Part shown: positions 35,881 through 46,800 of the stretch, in pieces | How the letters are laid out: every line of letters starts with the position of its first letter | Numbering within the stretch: the first letter of the stretch is position 1 | NCBI GenBank assembly: GCA_963576475.1 | Contig: OY754972.1 | Coordinates: forward strand, 29,304,107-29,368,106 | Length of the DNA stretch: 64,000 nucleotides | From: Molanna angustata | Taxonomy: Eukaryota; Arthropoda; Insecta; Trichoptera; Molannidae | Direction of reading: 5' to 3' | Made by a program: the position numbers and the translations under genes | Notes under the pieces: model-generated | Seen by the model: the letters and a program-made list of their open reading frames with translations, nothing else | Told to the model about the DNA's origin: nothing | Databases searched by the model: none

Positions 35881-35970
35881 CTGCACCACAATGCCTTCAC
35901 GTACCATACCCAGCCTCTTCTTGAGTCCAGTATTGGACAAAGGGCTCCAGCAATGCCAATATTTCTGATC
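35881..35970 (-). mobile_element. Possible LINE C-terminal scrap
   Basis: The minus strand reads WHCWSPLSNTGLKKRLG, ending soon after, which resembles the very end of some insect LINE ORF2 proteins. It is short, so chance cannot be excluded. Confidence 0.3.
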
Positions 35971-37009
35971 TGAAGACTCTATGAACTACTTTTCGTGTAA
36001 TGCATTTTTATAAAGGGGTCAATTAAAGTTCCCACATTTGGGACGGGTGGTGATAATAGAAGCGTATCCACAATAAAATAAAATCTAAGCTATTATATTT
36101 GTTAAATAATTCCTCCGATATTTCTACGGCTTCCTTTAATTCCCTCCTTCTTTTTCTCTTGCGAGTGATTAGTGTTTTTACCTGTTGCATAAAAAATAAT
36201 ACCAATATTTTACCAAATATCTACGACCAAAAGCTTTACGTTCTTTTGATTATTTGTATAAAATCCATACGTGAAAGTTTAGTATCAAAAATATGTTTTT
36301 TAAAAATGTTGTCATCATCACTTAAAATAAATGGACAGTGAAAACTCGCGGAAAAAAACAAAAGCCTCACAATTTTTGTCGAACAGGATTTAAAATGTGC
36401 TATTGTAGGATGTAATCGTGCTGCCACGAACACTTGAAAATCATTCTTAATTTATGAAAGTTTTTTCCTTCTGTTCTCTGTTTTGGTTCCGAGCTCCAAC
36501 AAAAGTTCACCCTTCATCTCTTTCTTATAATATATTTTACGATTACATGAATGGAATCTGGGTTAAAATGCTGTGGCACGCGGGTGAATTATCCTTTCGT
36601 GGAAAAATAAGATTTTTCTTCTTTAAATATTTCCTTCATCCATGCCAACACAAACTTTGGCTACTGTAAAATAATAAAATATGTATTTTCAATTAGTTTC
36701 AGTAGTAAAAATATAAATTACCGCATCATTTTATGAATGTTTTTTTAAACTGTACAAAAGTGGTGAATTTGTTACCAAAATTCTTACCTGAATTAAGCGG
36801 TACTTGCGTCCTACAAATTAGAACAGTTTTTTTTTATAATTTCATTGTATCGGACACTACAGCTTTTTCAACTTCTTCTTTTCAGCCTTCCCTTGTCCAC
36901 TCTTTGTCAACTTACAATGACAAAAATGAAAATTCATCATTTATTTATAACGCAAATTACTGTATCCTTCCAGTAAGCTTGTTATTTGAACTACACAAGT
37001 AAAACATAA
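35971..37009. other. Unassigned AT-rich DNA
   Basis: Contains several short open frames (36099-37002) without recognisable domains. Confidence 0.4.
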
Positions 37010-38173
37010 TCCAACTGTCGATTCGTTCATGAGAATTCAATTTTCCGAATGAATCGACACTATCCAACTGTCGATTCGTTCATGAGAATTCAATTCTCTG
37101 AATGAATCGACATTATTAAGCCAAGATGCATGTACGAAGGAAAATTTTGTATGGCGTAGTGTACTTTTTGCATGCTAATAACACCAACTAGAGGCCTCGC
37201 AGCATATATGTTCCCGTACATGGATTTACTCAGAATTCGGAGTAGAACATTTTATGTGAGTTTTGTGTGTGTGTGTGTGTGTGTCTGTGTGTGTGTGTGT
37301 CTGTGTGTGGGTGTGTGTGTGTCTGTGTGTGCGTCTCCCCCGTATAACTTTTGATTCGCTTAATTTACAGAGCCCAAATTTTCAGAATATATAAACAGTT
37401 ACAGGCCTACAAAACTTTTATACTCAGAATTGTGAATTTTTGTTTCAGTCAGGGGTTATCAACTTTTGAAATTTTGGTTTATTTTTCCATATATCTCAGA
37501 AACCATAAAAGCTAGAACGCTTAATTGGTATAAACATAGACAAATAAAAAATTTCAAATTTATTTTTTCAAAAAAATTCCAGGATTTCTCAAAATTTTTA
37601 TTAAGAAAAATATTTTTTTTATGATAAATTTATGAGTTTAACTGCCTATATATCACTTTTTTTTCAAAATATCAAAAAAAGCCGAAACACCCCAACTAGA
37701 TAATTTAATTTTCTATAAAAAATATTTGCATTGTATTATCACATCTCAAATTTTTTTTAAGAATTTTTATAAAAATTGAATTTAGTGACGACATTGCTTC
37801 ATACAATTTGTATGGCAGTCAACAATACACAATATGTAAGAAGACTTAATAGTTTTATAGGTACTTAATCTCCAAACATACATACAGAACCATCATGCTG
37901 TTTTCATATTCCGGGTAGGAAAAGAGGACTGACCTCCATACTGTCCTATCTTGACATACATACCAACATGTGTTAAAATTTTCAATAATTTGGATTTATG
38001 GGTTTATAGTTTGATTTTTATTCTTCAACTATACATACTATCGCTATCGACAGCTGGATCTCATGTGTTACATGCAACTAGTTTTTTTTATGGGTTTATA
38101 GTTTGGTACTTATTCTTCAATTATACATACTATTGCTATCGAAAGTTGGATCTCATGTGTTACATGCAACTAG
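37010..38173 (+). mobile_element. HelA Helitron with duplicated ends
   Basis: The only well-preserved plus-strand copy. Two 5' ends, each A|TCCAACTGTCGATTCG with the hairpin GAGAATTCAATT(T/C)TC, start at 37010 and 37063. The body with a TG microsatellite (37265-37332) follows, and two 3' ends, each with CATGTGTTACATG and CAACTAG|T, finish at 38081 and 38173. The inner pair defines a 1019-bp element. Confidence 0.9.
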
Positions 38174-38930
38174 TTCTAGAGAAACATGACGAAACTGTAG
38201 TACCTAATGAATGAGTTTAAAAATATTTTATAAATCGATTCATGTAATATTTGTAAAAGATAGTGCACTCCTGGGCTTAAGCGATTCCTAGGTCGAATTT
38301 AATTTCAACCAAAATGATGAATGTGTGTTTTGACACCTCTTAGCCCGAAAACAGATCTGAAAATTTTAGTTTCGGCATCTCCGAAGAATCCTTTTAATAT
38401 CCTGGACGAAAATATTTTCATACAGCGGTTTATGCAAAGAAAAATCTGCGGTGATTTCTCCCGTGGGATAGGAATAAAAAATAGCTCACTCAATCACAAT
38501 GAAATCGTTAAAGAATATTGCCATGAAAAACCACCTTAAAAAGCGCCATTATCAACCGACTGAAGGATTTTCCAAAATCCGTATATATTTAGAAAGGAAT
38601 TCAGTATTTTTTTGAAAAAAAAATCACTTAAATTCTTAAATGAAAAACACCTTGGAACTCTTTAGAGGAAAAAAATAATCTCCAAGGCTTTTAAAAATAT
38701 TACTTTCCCATCACGATAAGAACTAAAACATACCTACTGTTATAAAACGATAAATTTTCATAATTTTCTTGTGTGACATTTAAGTTATGATGATTTTTAG
38801 TAGATATTTGCATATCTTCTATAAATTACACATCTCATTTCACTAAAATGCTTTTAATTACTAATATATTTTGTTTTTTTTTTACTATTCTACGAACAAT
38901 TCTTGGTAGAACTCCATTGCAAATTATAAA
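38174..38930. other. Unassigned DNA
   Basis: A 72-codon plus frame at 38321-38539 has ordinary composition but no motif I recognise; its reverse strand is also open. Not called. Confidence 0.35.
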
Positions 38931-39127
38931 TAAATTTGGTATGGTAAAATAAAACCAAACAAAAAAAAAATGTTGCAAAACCCCTTAACCAGACATAATA
39001 TAAGCACCAACCACCTCTTGTTTTGTACGCTTTGAAAATGGTCACTGGATGACCGAAACTATGTATTCAGTGTCATTAAAGAAGTAGAACTGAAAACTTT
39101 AGTTTTATTTTACCATACCAAATTTAA
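38931..39127. mobile_element. TIR MITE, about 197 bp
   Basis: TAAATTTGGTATGGTAAAAT-AAAAC at the left and its reverse complement at the right (GTTTTATTTTACCATACCAA-ATTTA) form 25-bp terminal inverted repeats. The inside is non-coding. No clear target duplication. Confidence 0.7.
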
Positions 39128-39129
39128 TT

Positions 39130-39180
39130 ATAATTTATTTTGTGTAACTTCTCGGGCAACTAACATGTATTCTTTAATGT
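39130..39180 (-). mobile_element. SINE-A 3' tail fragment
   Basis: TTCTCGGGCAACTAACATGT is the end of SINE-A on the minus strand. It abuts the MITE; the rest is lost. Confidence 0.5.
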
Positions 39181-39730
39181 TAAATTTCTTTACAAGACTA
39201 TTTGCTGAAACGTTACAAATCTAATATGATTTTAAATGGAAGTACGTTTCCGAATTGTAAACATCTTTCACATTTTCAACACCATATTGCATTATATATA
39301 AAATTTTATTCAAATTTCAGTTAGTTAAACGCATCACCGCAACAGCAGCGTGTGTTGTGTGTGTATGGATGGTGCCACTCCACGCCCAACTTTATCTCCC
39401 GTCGGATTTGTATGGTTTAATTCGCATTTTGATTCAACAAAACGTCAACAGAGCACATTCAAATTCCCTACTTGTGTTGAATGCTTACATTTACTAACAT
39501 GGATACTGGGAACGTGGTTTTATTAATTTACGCACACGTAAACCTAACTCGCACTTCAACCACGCGAAACTAATAACATAGGTGTTGTTAATTAAAATTT
39601 TATTAATGAATTGTGGTATATTTTCATTTATTACAATTAACTGTGTTTTATTCACGAAAGATCATTTTTATTCGTGGTTAAAACAAATTTAAAAGATAGT
39701 GCGCTAACCGCCCATCCATATTATATATTA
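39181..39730. other. Unassigned DNA
   Basis: Somewhat less AT-rich around 39330-39420 (GTGTGTGTATGGATGGTGCC). No gene recognised. Confidence 0.4.
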
Positions 39731-40218
39731 TTAGCGGACCCGACAGACGTTGTCCTGCACGAACGTTGGCATGCCTGGTATCAGCTGGTTTAATAAACAT
39801 AAAAATACTACAAGCTAACACGACATATCCCACAGCGACAGGTGTGCGGGTGTAGATAACCTTATAAAAGGAAGCACGACACATGCGTGTATACCCACAT
39901 ATCAGTCTTATCTAACCTTAAAAAAGCAACATTCAGACAGCTTGAGCGTTGAGAAAACATCAAGTTTTAACGGCATAACCAACATTGCATAGCATTATGA
40001 CATATCGAAAGCAATGTTGCCAGTAGGTATACAAAATGCATATTCCGAAAATATTTAAAACGATTGATATTTTTATAATTCTTTATTATTAAAGTATAAA
40101 ATTCATTTTTATGAATCTAAAGCATTCAGGGACTCACATAAACACACATAAAAAGTTTAATCAAGATCGGTTTAGTTCAATGACATACACACGTACAGAA
40201 GAATTATATTTATAAAGA
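39731..40218 (-). mobile_element. HelB Helitron (488 bp) carrying a family G insertion
   Basis: On the minus strand the 5' end is A|TCTTTATAAATATAATTC at 40218. The 3' end is GGACAACGTCTGTCGGGTCC-GCTAA|T at 39731. Both fit the canonical rules (5' TC, 3' CTRR, A|T target). The GACAACGTCTG terminus is a type I associate with lepidopteran Helitrons. No helicase coding; non-autonomous. Confidence 0.75.
39818..39930 (-). repeat. Repeat family G, copy 3
   Basis: CATATCCCACAGCGACAGGT, GTGCGGGTGTAGATAACC, TTATAAAAGGAAGCACGACA and CAGTCTTATCTAACCTTAAA are the family landmarks in reverse. Lies inside HelB. Confidence 0.65.
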
Positions 40219-40670
40219 TGTAGGCACCCATATATATTTCACTTTGTAATACTCCCGGTTTCAATGCGACCGCTTCTTCGTCAGGACAATGACGATATGA
40301 TTTTTAAGAGATCAATGAGAAATAAGGATAAAAATTACTGTGGTTTACATTATTTTTTACCTCTTGGGTAAATTATTGTTATGCATATTAAAAATAACAA
40401 TAAGAGATCTCATTAAAACGTTTTTAAATTAATTAAATAGGACCTGAGTTATTGGAAAATTTCGTACCCAAAAGTTCAGAAGGTATATAGCAAACTGTAC
40501 GGCAGGTTCCAAGCAATGTAATGTAAAATGGCGCTGAACATCCTGAAATCAATTAGAAACAACGTCCCTCTATTTACATTGCTACTTCCTGTGCCTGTGT
40601 GTGGATTTATAGCTTCCATGGACGCACAACATTACAAGTCGCAAGGTCGTAAGATCGCTTTATTTATGTA
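40219..40670. other. Unassigned DNA
   Basis: At 40252-40292 CCGGTTTCAATGCGACCGCT and TCTTCGTCAGGACAATGACG recur in diverged form at 43308-43350 (CGGTTTCAAAGCGATTACTT), so a small dispersed repeat is present. No gene recognised. Confidence 0.4.
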
Positions 40671-40745
40671 TTTTTATTTTATATTACTTGTCGGGCAACT
40701 AACAGGTAGTATGACAAATATCGATTTAACACGTACACAAGTTAG
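40671..40745 (-). mobile_element. SINE-A 3' tail fragment
   Basis: TACTTGTCGGGCAACTAACA-GGTAG and GATTTAACACGTACACAAG match the last 70 bases of SINE-A read backwards. The 134-codon frame at 40528-40932 runs through it and is not a gene. Confidence 0.5.
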
Positions 40746-42399
40746 GTCGTCGGGCTTCGAATGTAGGTACCTGAAGTTGCAGATTATGACGTTTTTCACA
40801 CAAATCTCACCGAACGCTTTCGAGCGGCGTTTCAATCTGAACGCAGCATCGGGCGTTTTAAATGTCAAATGTCATTTATCACACATGACTCTTTTTAGGT
40901 TATACATACTTTCATCGAACGACAGCAATTAGGCTGTGGAGTAAATACTGATCTCAGACCTTTTGTTGGATTTTTGAAGGATATTTTTATAAATCAACCT
41001 CTTAGTGAATGCATATTGTCATCATAAATAATGTCGACTTACATAATAGATACCACAGAAACAAATAGAAGTCGTCATTCCACATATAAAATAGAAATCA
41101 ACAAATACTATAACAACTGTCAGAGCGTTTATAACCCGACAATTTTTCCGAGCGTTTGGTGCGTACACTCGAAGTCCAATCTGAACGCCACGAAGTGTCT
41201 TTTGAGCGATGTTTCTGGTCATTATGAAGGGCTTAGAGCGTTACTAAGTGCACTCGGCGTTCATTGTGAACGCAGCCCTGGGAGACGTACGAAATTAAGA
41301 ATAGATACCAGATACCAAACCAACTCAGAAGGTCGATTTGCCTTTAAAAGAACCACTAATTATTTGAAAATGATTTGACATTTGACATTAATCAATGAAT
41401 ATCTAGAGAACAACTACTTATAAAGTTTTCAAAAGATTATTTCACAGAAATGGCGCCTTATTATCAGAGAATTCTCACAGATTTGTTTGATCCCCGAGAT
41501 CTTGGTCACATCTATAACTAAATACATAGATCTGTGGTTGACAGTCAGCGATTGTGAATCTGAATTTGCAATTGTCAATTGTTTTATTTTTTTCACCATG
41601 TTGCCTATTATGTTTTTTTTTTCTTCTATTTTATAACATGGCTTCGCAGGGGACACCAGAAAGAAGCGAACTACGTAGCTTTGGAGATGGTTTGCAATCT
41701 GCAACCCGTAAAATATTTCAATCAATTTGTACCTAATGATAATAAGATAGGTGTTCACTAAATTTAAAAGTCTCTTTTTGTGAATTTATATCTAAAATAA
41801 TTTAAATTTCATTTTTATTTACATGTAATTTTTTTAAAGCGTTACGCGGACAAACAAACATACATAAAAACAAACCTAAGAAACTATGTAAGTTGATATC
41901 TGTCGTTCATGACAGACAAGACAGACACCAGGTGGCAGCCCTGAAAGGGAGTTGAATCGGAAATGTTCCGTCCTCTTCTGCGTATAATTGATTTTATTCT
42001 CCTCTCATTGAATATCCAACTGACTGAGTTCATTCATAAAGAATTCCTCTTAATTGCTTTTTGATTATGCGTACCACTGCGAACTTCCCCAACTAAGAGG
42101 ACTCTTTAAACATTTAAAGTTGTCAAATTCCTGTCACTGTAATTATGTTTCCTTTCCTGGGAATCAACTGAACAAGGTGTTGAATTAACACAATCACTTG
42201 CCAAGTATTAGGTATACCTTCCTTCTATGTCATAATTATTTCAATATTGTTGTTTTTATATAAATATAATGAAATTCGTAGAGGGTAGGTATCAATAGGT
42301 ATTCAGTAATCAGACATAATACCTAAAAGCCAGTACTTATAAAAATTTCAACGGACTACAAATTTTTAAAATTGATTATTTCGTCAATCGAGATGGTAT
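40746..42399. other. Unassigned DNA with GAACGC-rich patches
   Basis: Patches at 40800-40870 and 41140-41285 share GAACGC / GCGTT words, ending in GGCGTTCATTGTGAACGCAG-CCCTG at 41256-41280, whose reverse complement begins CAGGGCTGCGTTC as some DNA-transposon ends do. No partner end found. Open frames here (41031-41378; 41429-41758) have no domain. Confidence 0.35.
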
Positions 42400-42442
42400 T
42401 TTTAGGAATTCCATTTCGTCGATCGAGATGGAATTCCTAAAA
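42400..42442. repeat. Small hairpin
   Basis: TTTTAGGAATTCCAT and ATGGAATTCCTAAAA pair around TTCGTCGATCGAG; a third partial copy of CGTCAATCGAGATGG precedes it at 42382. Confidence 0.7.
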
Positions 42443-43389
42443 CAACTTTCACCAGACGAAAGGTCTTAATGTTCAAAGACAGTAAATTTTGTAGAAAAAA
42501 ATCAATTTTTTTGTAGGTACATAATTTAAAAATTTAAATTTCATATTCCTATTTATAATGTTGAGATATAGCCTGATTTATAAAAAGTAGTGAAATATAG
42601 TTTATAATTATTTTTCATAACAATACCTACCTTTATATACATTTCATTGTACCCAATTCAAAGTATTGCCTAATGGCAATTTCTTCCAAATTACCAATAT
42701 TTCCATTCCAGACAAGCAAGAATTGTGTTTGAAATGTTTAATAAATTTCTCAGACTAAGAAAACAATGCGTGAATAATGGATTCTTATAGATTATTCGCC
42801 ACTGATGTATAATAAAAATCAATTATTATTTGAATTTTGTAAGTTACTTATCAATTAACAATGATAGATTATTAATAATATTGTAGTAACACGCTATTGA
42901 AACAGTATATAGAACCAACCTACAGATGCTGATGTATTGATTTTGATTAATTAATGTAGGTACTATTCTCAGAGCAACTGTAGTAGTCATCACGAGTTTA
43001 ATTATTGATAGGAAGCATGTGGGAATCAATTAATTGTCATAGTGTGTATCAATAATATTTCTATTAAGATTCCATCTTAGTTATAATAACATCAACATTA
43101 TACCCGCTGTGAATTAAGTGATAAAAAGATAGTCTGACTAACTGCAAAATATGTATAATAAAGTATTGACAACCAATGGTACGAGACCAACTGTAATTTT
43201 TTTTTACCTATTTTATATTTTTAACAAAACAAAAAATAGTAGAAAAAAACTAGTCTCCGACCGCTGTTGCATAGTGGTACGAGCACTAGTGGGTTATTTA
43301 TATACGATCGGTTTCAAAGCGATTACTTCTTCGTCAGGACATTGTTATACATCTACATATACATTTTACAAATCAAGTGTTATTAAAAC
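42443..43389. other. Unassigned AT-rich DNA
   Basis: No gene recognised; includes the second copy of the small GTTTCAAAGCGA repeat at 43308. Confidence 0.4.
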
Positions 43390-44150
43390 ATTTATTTATT
43401 TTATTTATTTATTTATTTAACATAATAATTTTACAATAACAAATCAAGAGATAATTCACAGGTGATAATATTTTTACAAATTTTTCTTTGCAGTGCCTCA
43501 TCAAAAAGATTACAATCTTGTGCTTGATGAGGGAAATCACTTATAAAAAAAAATAAAAAATATCTAAACAAAGCAAAGTCAACAATAGAGTAATTAAATC
43601 AAATCATCATGAATAAAAAATCAAATAAACATTAAAAAAGTTTGAAAATATATGAAAATGAGAAATATACAAATGATTAAACATATCTTAATACATATTC
43701 AAATAAAACAAAATGAAATACATGAAAATAAATTGTAAAATGAGCAATATAGACTATTCAAACATACCAAAACACATATTTAGAAATAAAAAAAGAAAAT
43801 ACTGGCAATTGAAACAAATCAAACAAACAAAATGGAAAACTAATATTTTAGAAGTTAGAAGTTAAGTGCAATTTTAATTTTTGTTTAAATTTTTTAAATT
43901 CTTTAATCTGTTTTAATTCATTTGGGAGGCAATTGAAAAATTTTATTCCCAAATAAATGTAGTTGTTTTGTAATTGTCCTGTATTACATTTGGGTATTTT
44001 AAAATCATTTTGGAATCGCAGAGACTTATTTTTTTCAATTTTTTGTAAAACATTATCTTTGAAAATTTGCAAAATAGACACTTTTTTATAAATATTATCT
44101 ACTTTGGGTACTTTGTGAAAGTGCAAAATATACATACTTCAATACATTAC
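43390..44150 (-). pseudogene. LINE ORF2 C-terminus with 3' UTR and TTTA tail
   Basis: A 95-codon minus frame (44135-43848) contains LRFQNDFKIPKCNT, YIYLGIKFFNCLPNELKQI and FKQKLKLHLTSNF, then stop: the usual end of a non-LTR reverse transcriptase protein, where a YLG-KFFN-LP segment precedes an FK-LK-L tail. The 3' UTR follows and ends in a (TAAA)n tail (TTTATTTA run at 43388-43420 on the plus strand). The polymerase domain is missing, so it is 5'-truncated. Confidence 0.7.
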
Positions 44151-44187
44151 CTGCCTTATAATTTGTATGCATGTAACTAAATATAAA

Positions 44188-44445
44188 TCGAATATTTTTT
44201 ATAGTTGCATTATTGGATTTTTTTCCTTGTCGGGAATCGATGATATTATTATAACATTTTTTTTATCTCAATAGAGACGAAGTTGGAATTTTAAAAGTAA
44301 ACCGGGAAATCAAGGCACCTACAGAGTTTACGACCTGTCACCGGCTGGTTTACGAGAACACTATATATTATGCACTTGCCTAACGTGCACCAATTATGCC
44401 TTTTTAATGGGTTCCCTATCGATCGAATTTTAGAAAGTTCTATAC
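44188..44445 (+). repeat. Repeat family F, single undimerised copy
   Basis: Starts CGAATATTTTTTATAGTTGC like the family's 5' end, then GGATTTTTTTCCTTGTCGGG, CTCAATAGAGACGAAGTTGG, AAACCGGGAAATCAAGGCAC and TACGACCTGTCACCGGCTGG. It ends near CTATCGATCGAATTTTAG. This fixes the family's 5'-to-3' order outside a palindrome. Confidence 0.8.
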
Positions 44446-44523
44446 ATAAATAAATTTAAGTTATGAGAGTAACAAATAGTCTCATTTGACGCTCTCATAC
44501 ATTTTATACATAATATTATGTAT

Positions 44524-44899
44524 ACGAGTTGCGTGTAAAACATGAGATCCAACCGTCGAATTAAATTATCTAGTTGGGGTGTTTCGGCTTTTTCCATATT
44601 TTCAAAAATTTTGGAAATGAAGACAGTTAAACACATAAATTTATCATAAAAAATGTTTTTCTTCATAAAAAATGTTGAAAAACTCTGGAACTTTTTTGAA
44701 ATAATGTAATTTGAGATTTCGTATTTGTCTAAAATTGCTATAAATATAGACTATCCTGACATATATGCCTACATGTTTTATGTAGAAAACAAATTATCTT
44801 AAAATGTTTATTAATTTGTGTTAATAATTTGGTACGTATTCTTCAATTATGCATATTATCGCCATCGACTGTTGGTTCTCATGTGTTACATGCAACTAG
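44524..44899. mobile_element. HelA chimera with two inverted 3' ends
   Basis: The left side is a minus-strand 3' end (CGAGTTGCGTGTAAAACATG, decayed hairpin) joined to internal body (44563-44730). The right side is a plus-strand 3' part ending with the intact hairpin CATGTGTTACATG and CAACTAG|T at 44899. No 5' TC end exists. Confidence 0.75.
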
Positions 44900-45164
44900 T
44901 ATTATAAAAATACTTTACGTGTAGTAGACAAGAAGGGTCATAACAAAACATAATACATATTGCTTTAACCAGGGCTTCAAAAACGTCTTTTTTATTCCGG
45001 TAAAATATTTGTTTTTGGCAAGCCTACTGGATATAGAAAAATTGTCAATCATTGATAATATTATTATTAAAACAAATAAATGTATAATATAGGTATAATC
45101 GATAAAAAACAAGTTAAACAACACATTGAAAGTGTATACAAACCAAAGCATTAGGTACCTATGC

Positions 45165-45430
45165 TCGTCTTCTTCTTTTATGTAGACCTATAGGTCTGTT
45201 TTTAAGAGGTCTGCTCCTCGAAGGCGGGTTCCATGAGGCCAATCATGCAGCACAAGCACAATATGAGGATGTCGGGTGCTGTCCATCCTTTGGAAGTGAC
45301 CATACCAGTCCCTCCTCCGGTTTTTTTTCCATCTGATGATATCATCAACCTCACATATTTAACTTATTCTACTTTTGCTCACTCGGTCTCTCAATGTTTT
45401 ACATGCTATCCCATATATTAATACAAAAAA
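45165..45430 (-). pseudogene. LINE ORF2 C-terminal fragment (RTE-like)
   Basis: Minus strand reads VDDIIRWKKNRRRDWYGHFQ, then RMDSTRHPHIV, then HGTRLRG, and stops at 45188. A basic RW-x-RRR-x-W-x-H-x-RM pattern near the end is usual for insect RTE-type ORF2 proteins. A CTTCTTCTT tail (45167-45178) marks the 3' end. A scrap of the same 3' end occurs at 53433-53475. Confidence 0.65.
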
Positions 45431-46354
45431 CTATGCATAATCAATGGTAATGGTGTGGAGGGGCAGGATAAGGAAGAAAAAAAATGTAAGTTGTCCCGAA
45501 AGTGGCGATAAAAGACGTAGGTAAGTACCTAAATATACTATATCGGCTTGCTTGCAATTTATATTCCTGAAATAAAAAACCGGCTATCGGTTTTAGTTTT
45601 GTCACGTTTCACAGCCCTGTTTTTTTCTTCATACTTTTACTGTAGTTCACAAACTTTCGAGGGCAAAGTTTAAAATAATAATGAAATCTCTTTTTATAAA
45701 ACATTAGCATCACCTTACGCTGATATCAAGTTACCGCATTGTTTTTAGCATCATATTGAGAGCAATATATTAAAAGTTTTTCTAGATTGTAAATTATTTT
45801 ACATTCAAGTTTCGGTAATTTAAGAACTTTGTGGTAAAAGATAAAGGTAGAAAAATATTATATAAAACACCAATATGAAAATTTTCTCGCATACGAAATC
45901 TGTTGGATACCTTCCTATTTTAAACTAAAATAAAAAGAAATTTTATAAGATAACTAACTTTAAATATAAGTATAATAAATTACGGTCCTTTTTACGTGCC
46001 TATATTATAATTGTAAATTATTTTCTAAGTTAAAAAGAAATTATAGCGTTATACTACATAACATATTTTTCATAGTTCTAAATTAGTTTTCACATACCTA
46101 GCTTAATATTTATATATAAGACGATATGAGAATCTAATTTAAACATATATCTCTGTATACATAGGTATGTTTCTCTTTTTTTTACTATCAGAATCATTCC
46201 ATAACTTCTATCTTTTGATATTTGCAAATGTATAATAAATATTATCACTAAGGACCCAATATATGTACATCATTAATCTATGTACATAATGTTGCCTTAT
46301 GTAGGTACTTATCATATTTCTGCGTGGTTCCAGAAGAAAATAAATAAATACCTA
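45431..46354. other. Unassigned AT-rich DNA
   Basis: No gene recognised. Confidence 0.4.
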
Positions 46355-46492
46355 TATTTTAACAAAAAAATTTAACTTTGTTTACAGCACGTGAGAATTG
46401 AATTTGCAACCGGTTAGTTCCGAAACCGGTCGGAATTCAATTCTCACGTGGTGTGTACAAAGTTAAAAAATTTAGTTAATTTTTGTTAAAAT
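46355..46492. mobile_element. Palindromic MITE, 138 bp
   Basis: ATTTTAAC outer ends; arms include TTTAACTTTGTTTACAGCAC / GTGTGTACAAAGTTAAA and CGTGAGAATTGAATTTGC / GGAATTCAATTCTCACG, meeting at ACCGGTTAGTTCCGAAACCGG. Almost the whole element folds on itself. No coding. Confidence 0.75.
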
Positions 46493-46663
46493 GTACCACA
46501 AAGATAAATACACGATATTTGATAATAAATATATTTTCCCCATACCTACACTAGTGTCCACGCTAAATTGTCCTTTTGTATTTTGTATATTTTATAGTGT
46601 ACTTTTTTATTTCTGTAAAATATAATTAAAAATAATACGTATAATATTATATACATTGATGAG

Positions 46664-46750
46664 ATGGGTTAGTTCAAAAGCGACTAGCGCGTTGGATTTG
46701 TGATCTAGTAAACGCAGGTTCGGATCTTACTTCGACCGATTTTACTAACC
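46664..46750 (+). mobile_element. SINE-B-like head, diverged
   Basis: GATGGGTTAGTTCAAAAGCG, ACTAGCGCGTTGGATTTG and CAGGTTCGGATCTTACTTCG-ACCGATTTT follow the SINE-B head and first body words. The tail is missing and the B-box is altered. Confidence 0.5.
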
Positions 46751-46800
46751 ATACGTTTTTAATAAGGGAATGAAATTGTATTTGTTTCAAGGATATAACA

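Noticed and set aside
36370..36440. KCAIVGCNRA-like stretch suggesting a second THAP finger
   Set aside because: Only the C-x4-C start fits; no FxFP-like core or later ligands follow in any frame.
40528..40932. 134-codon plus frame
   Set aside because: It crosses a SINE-A tail fragment and has no domain.
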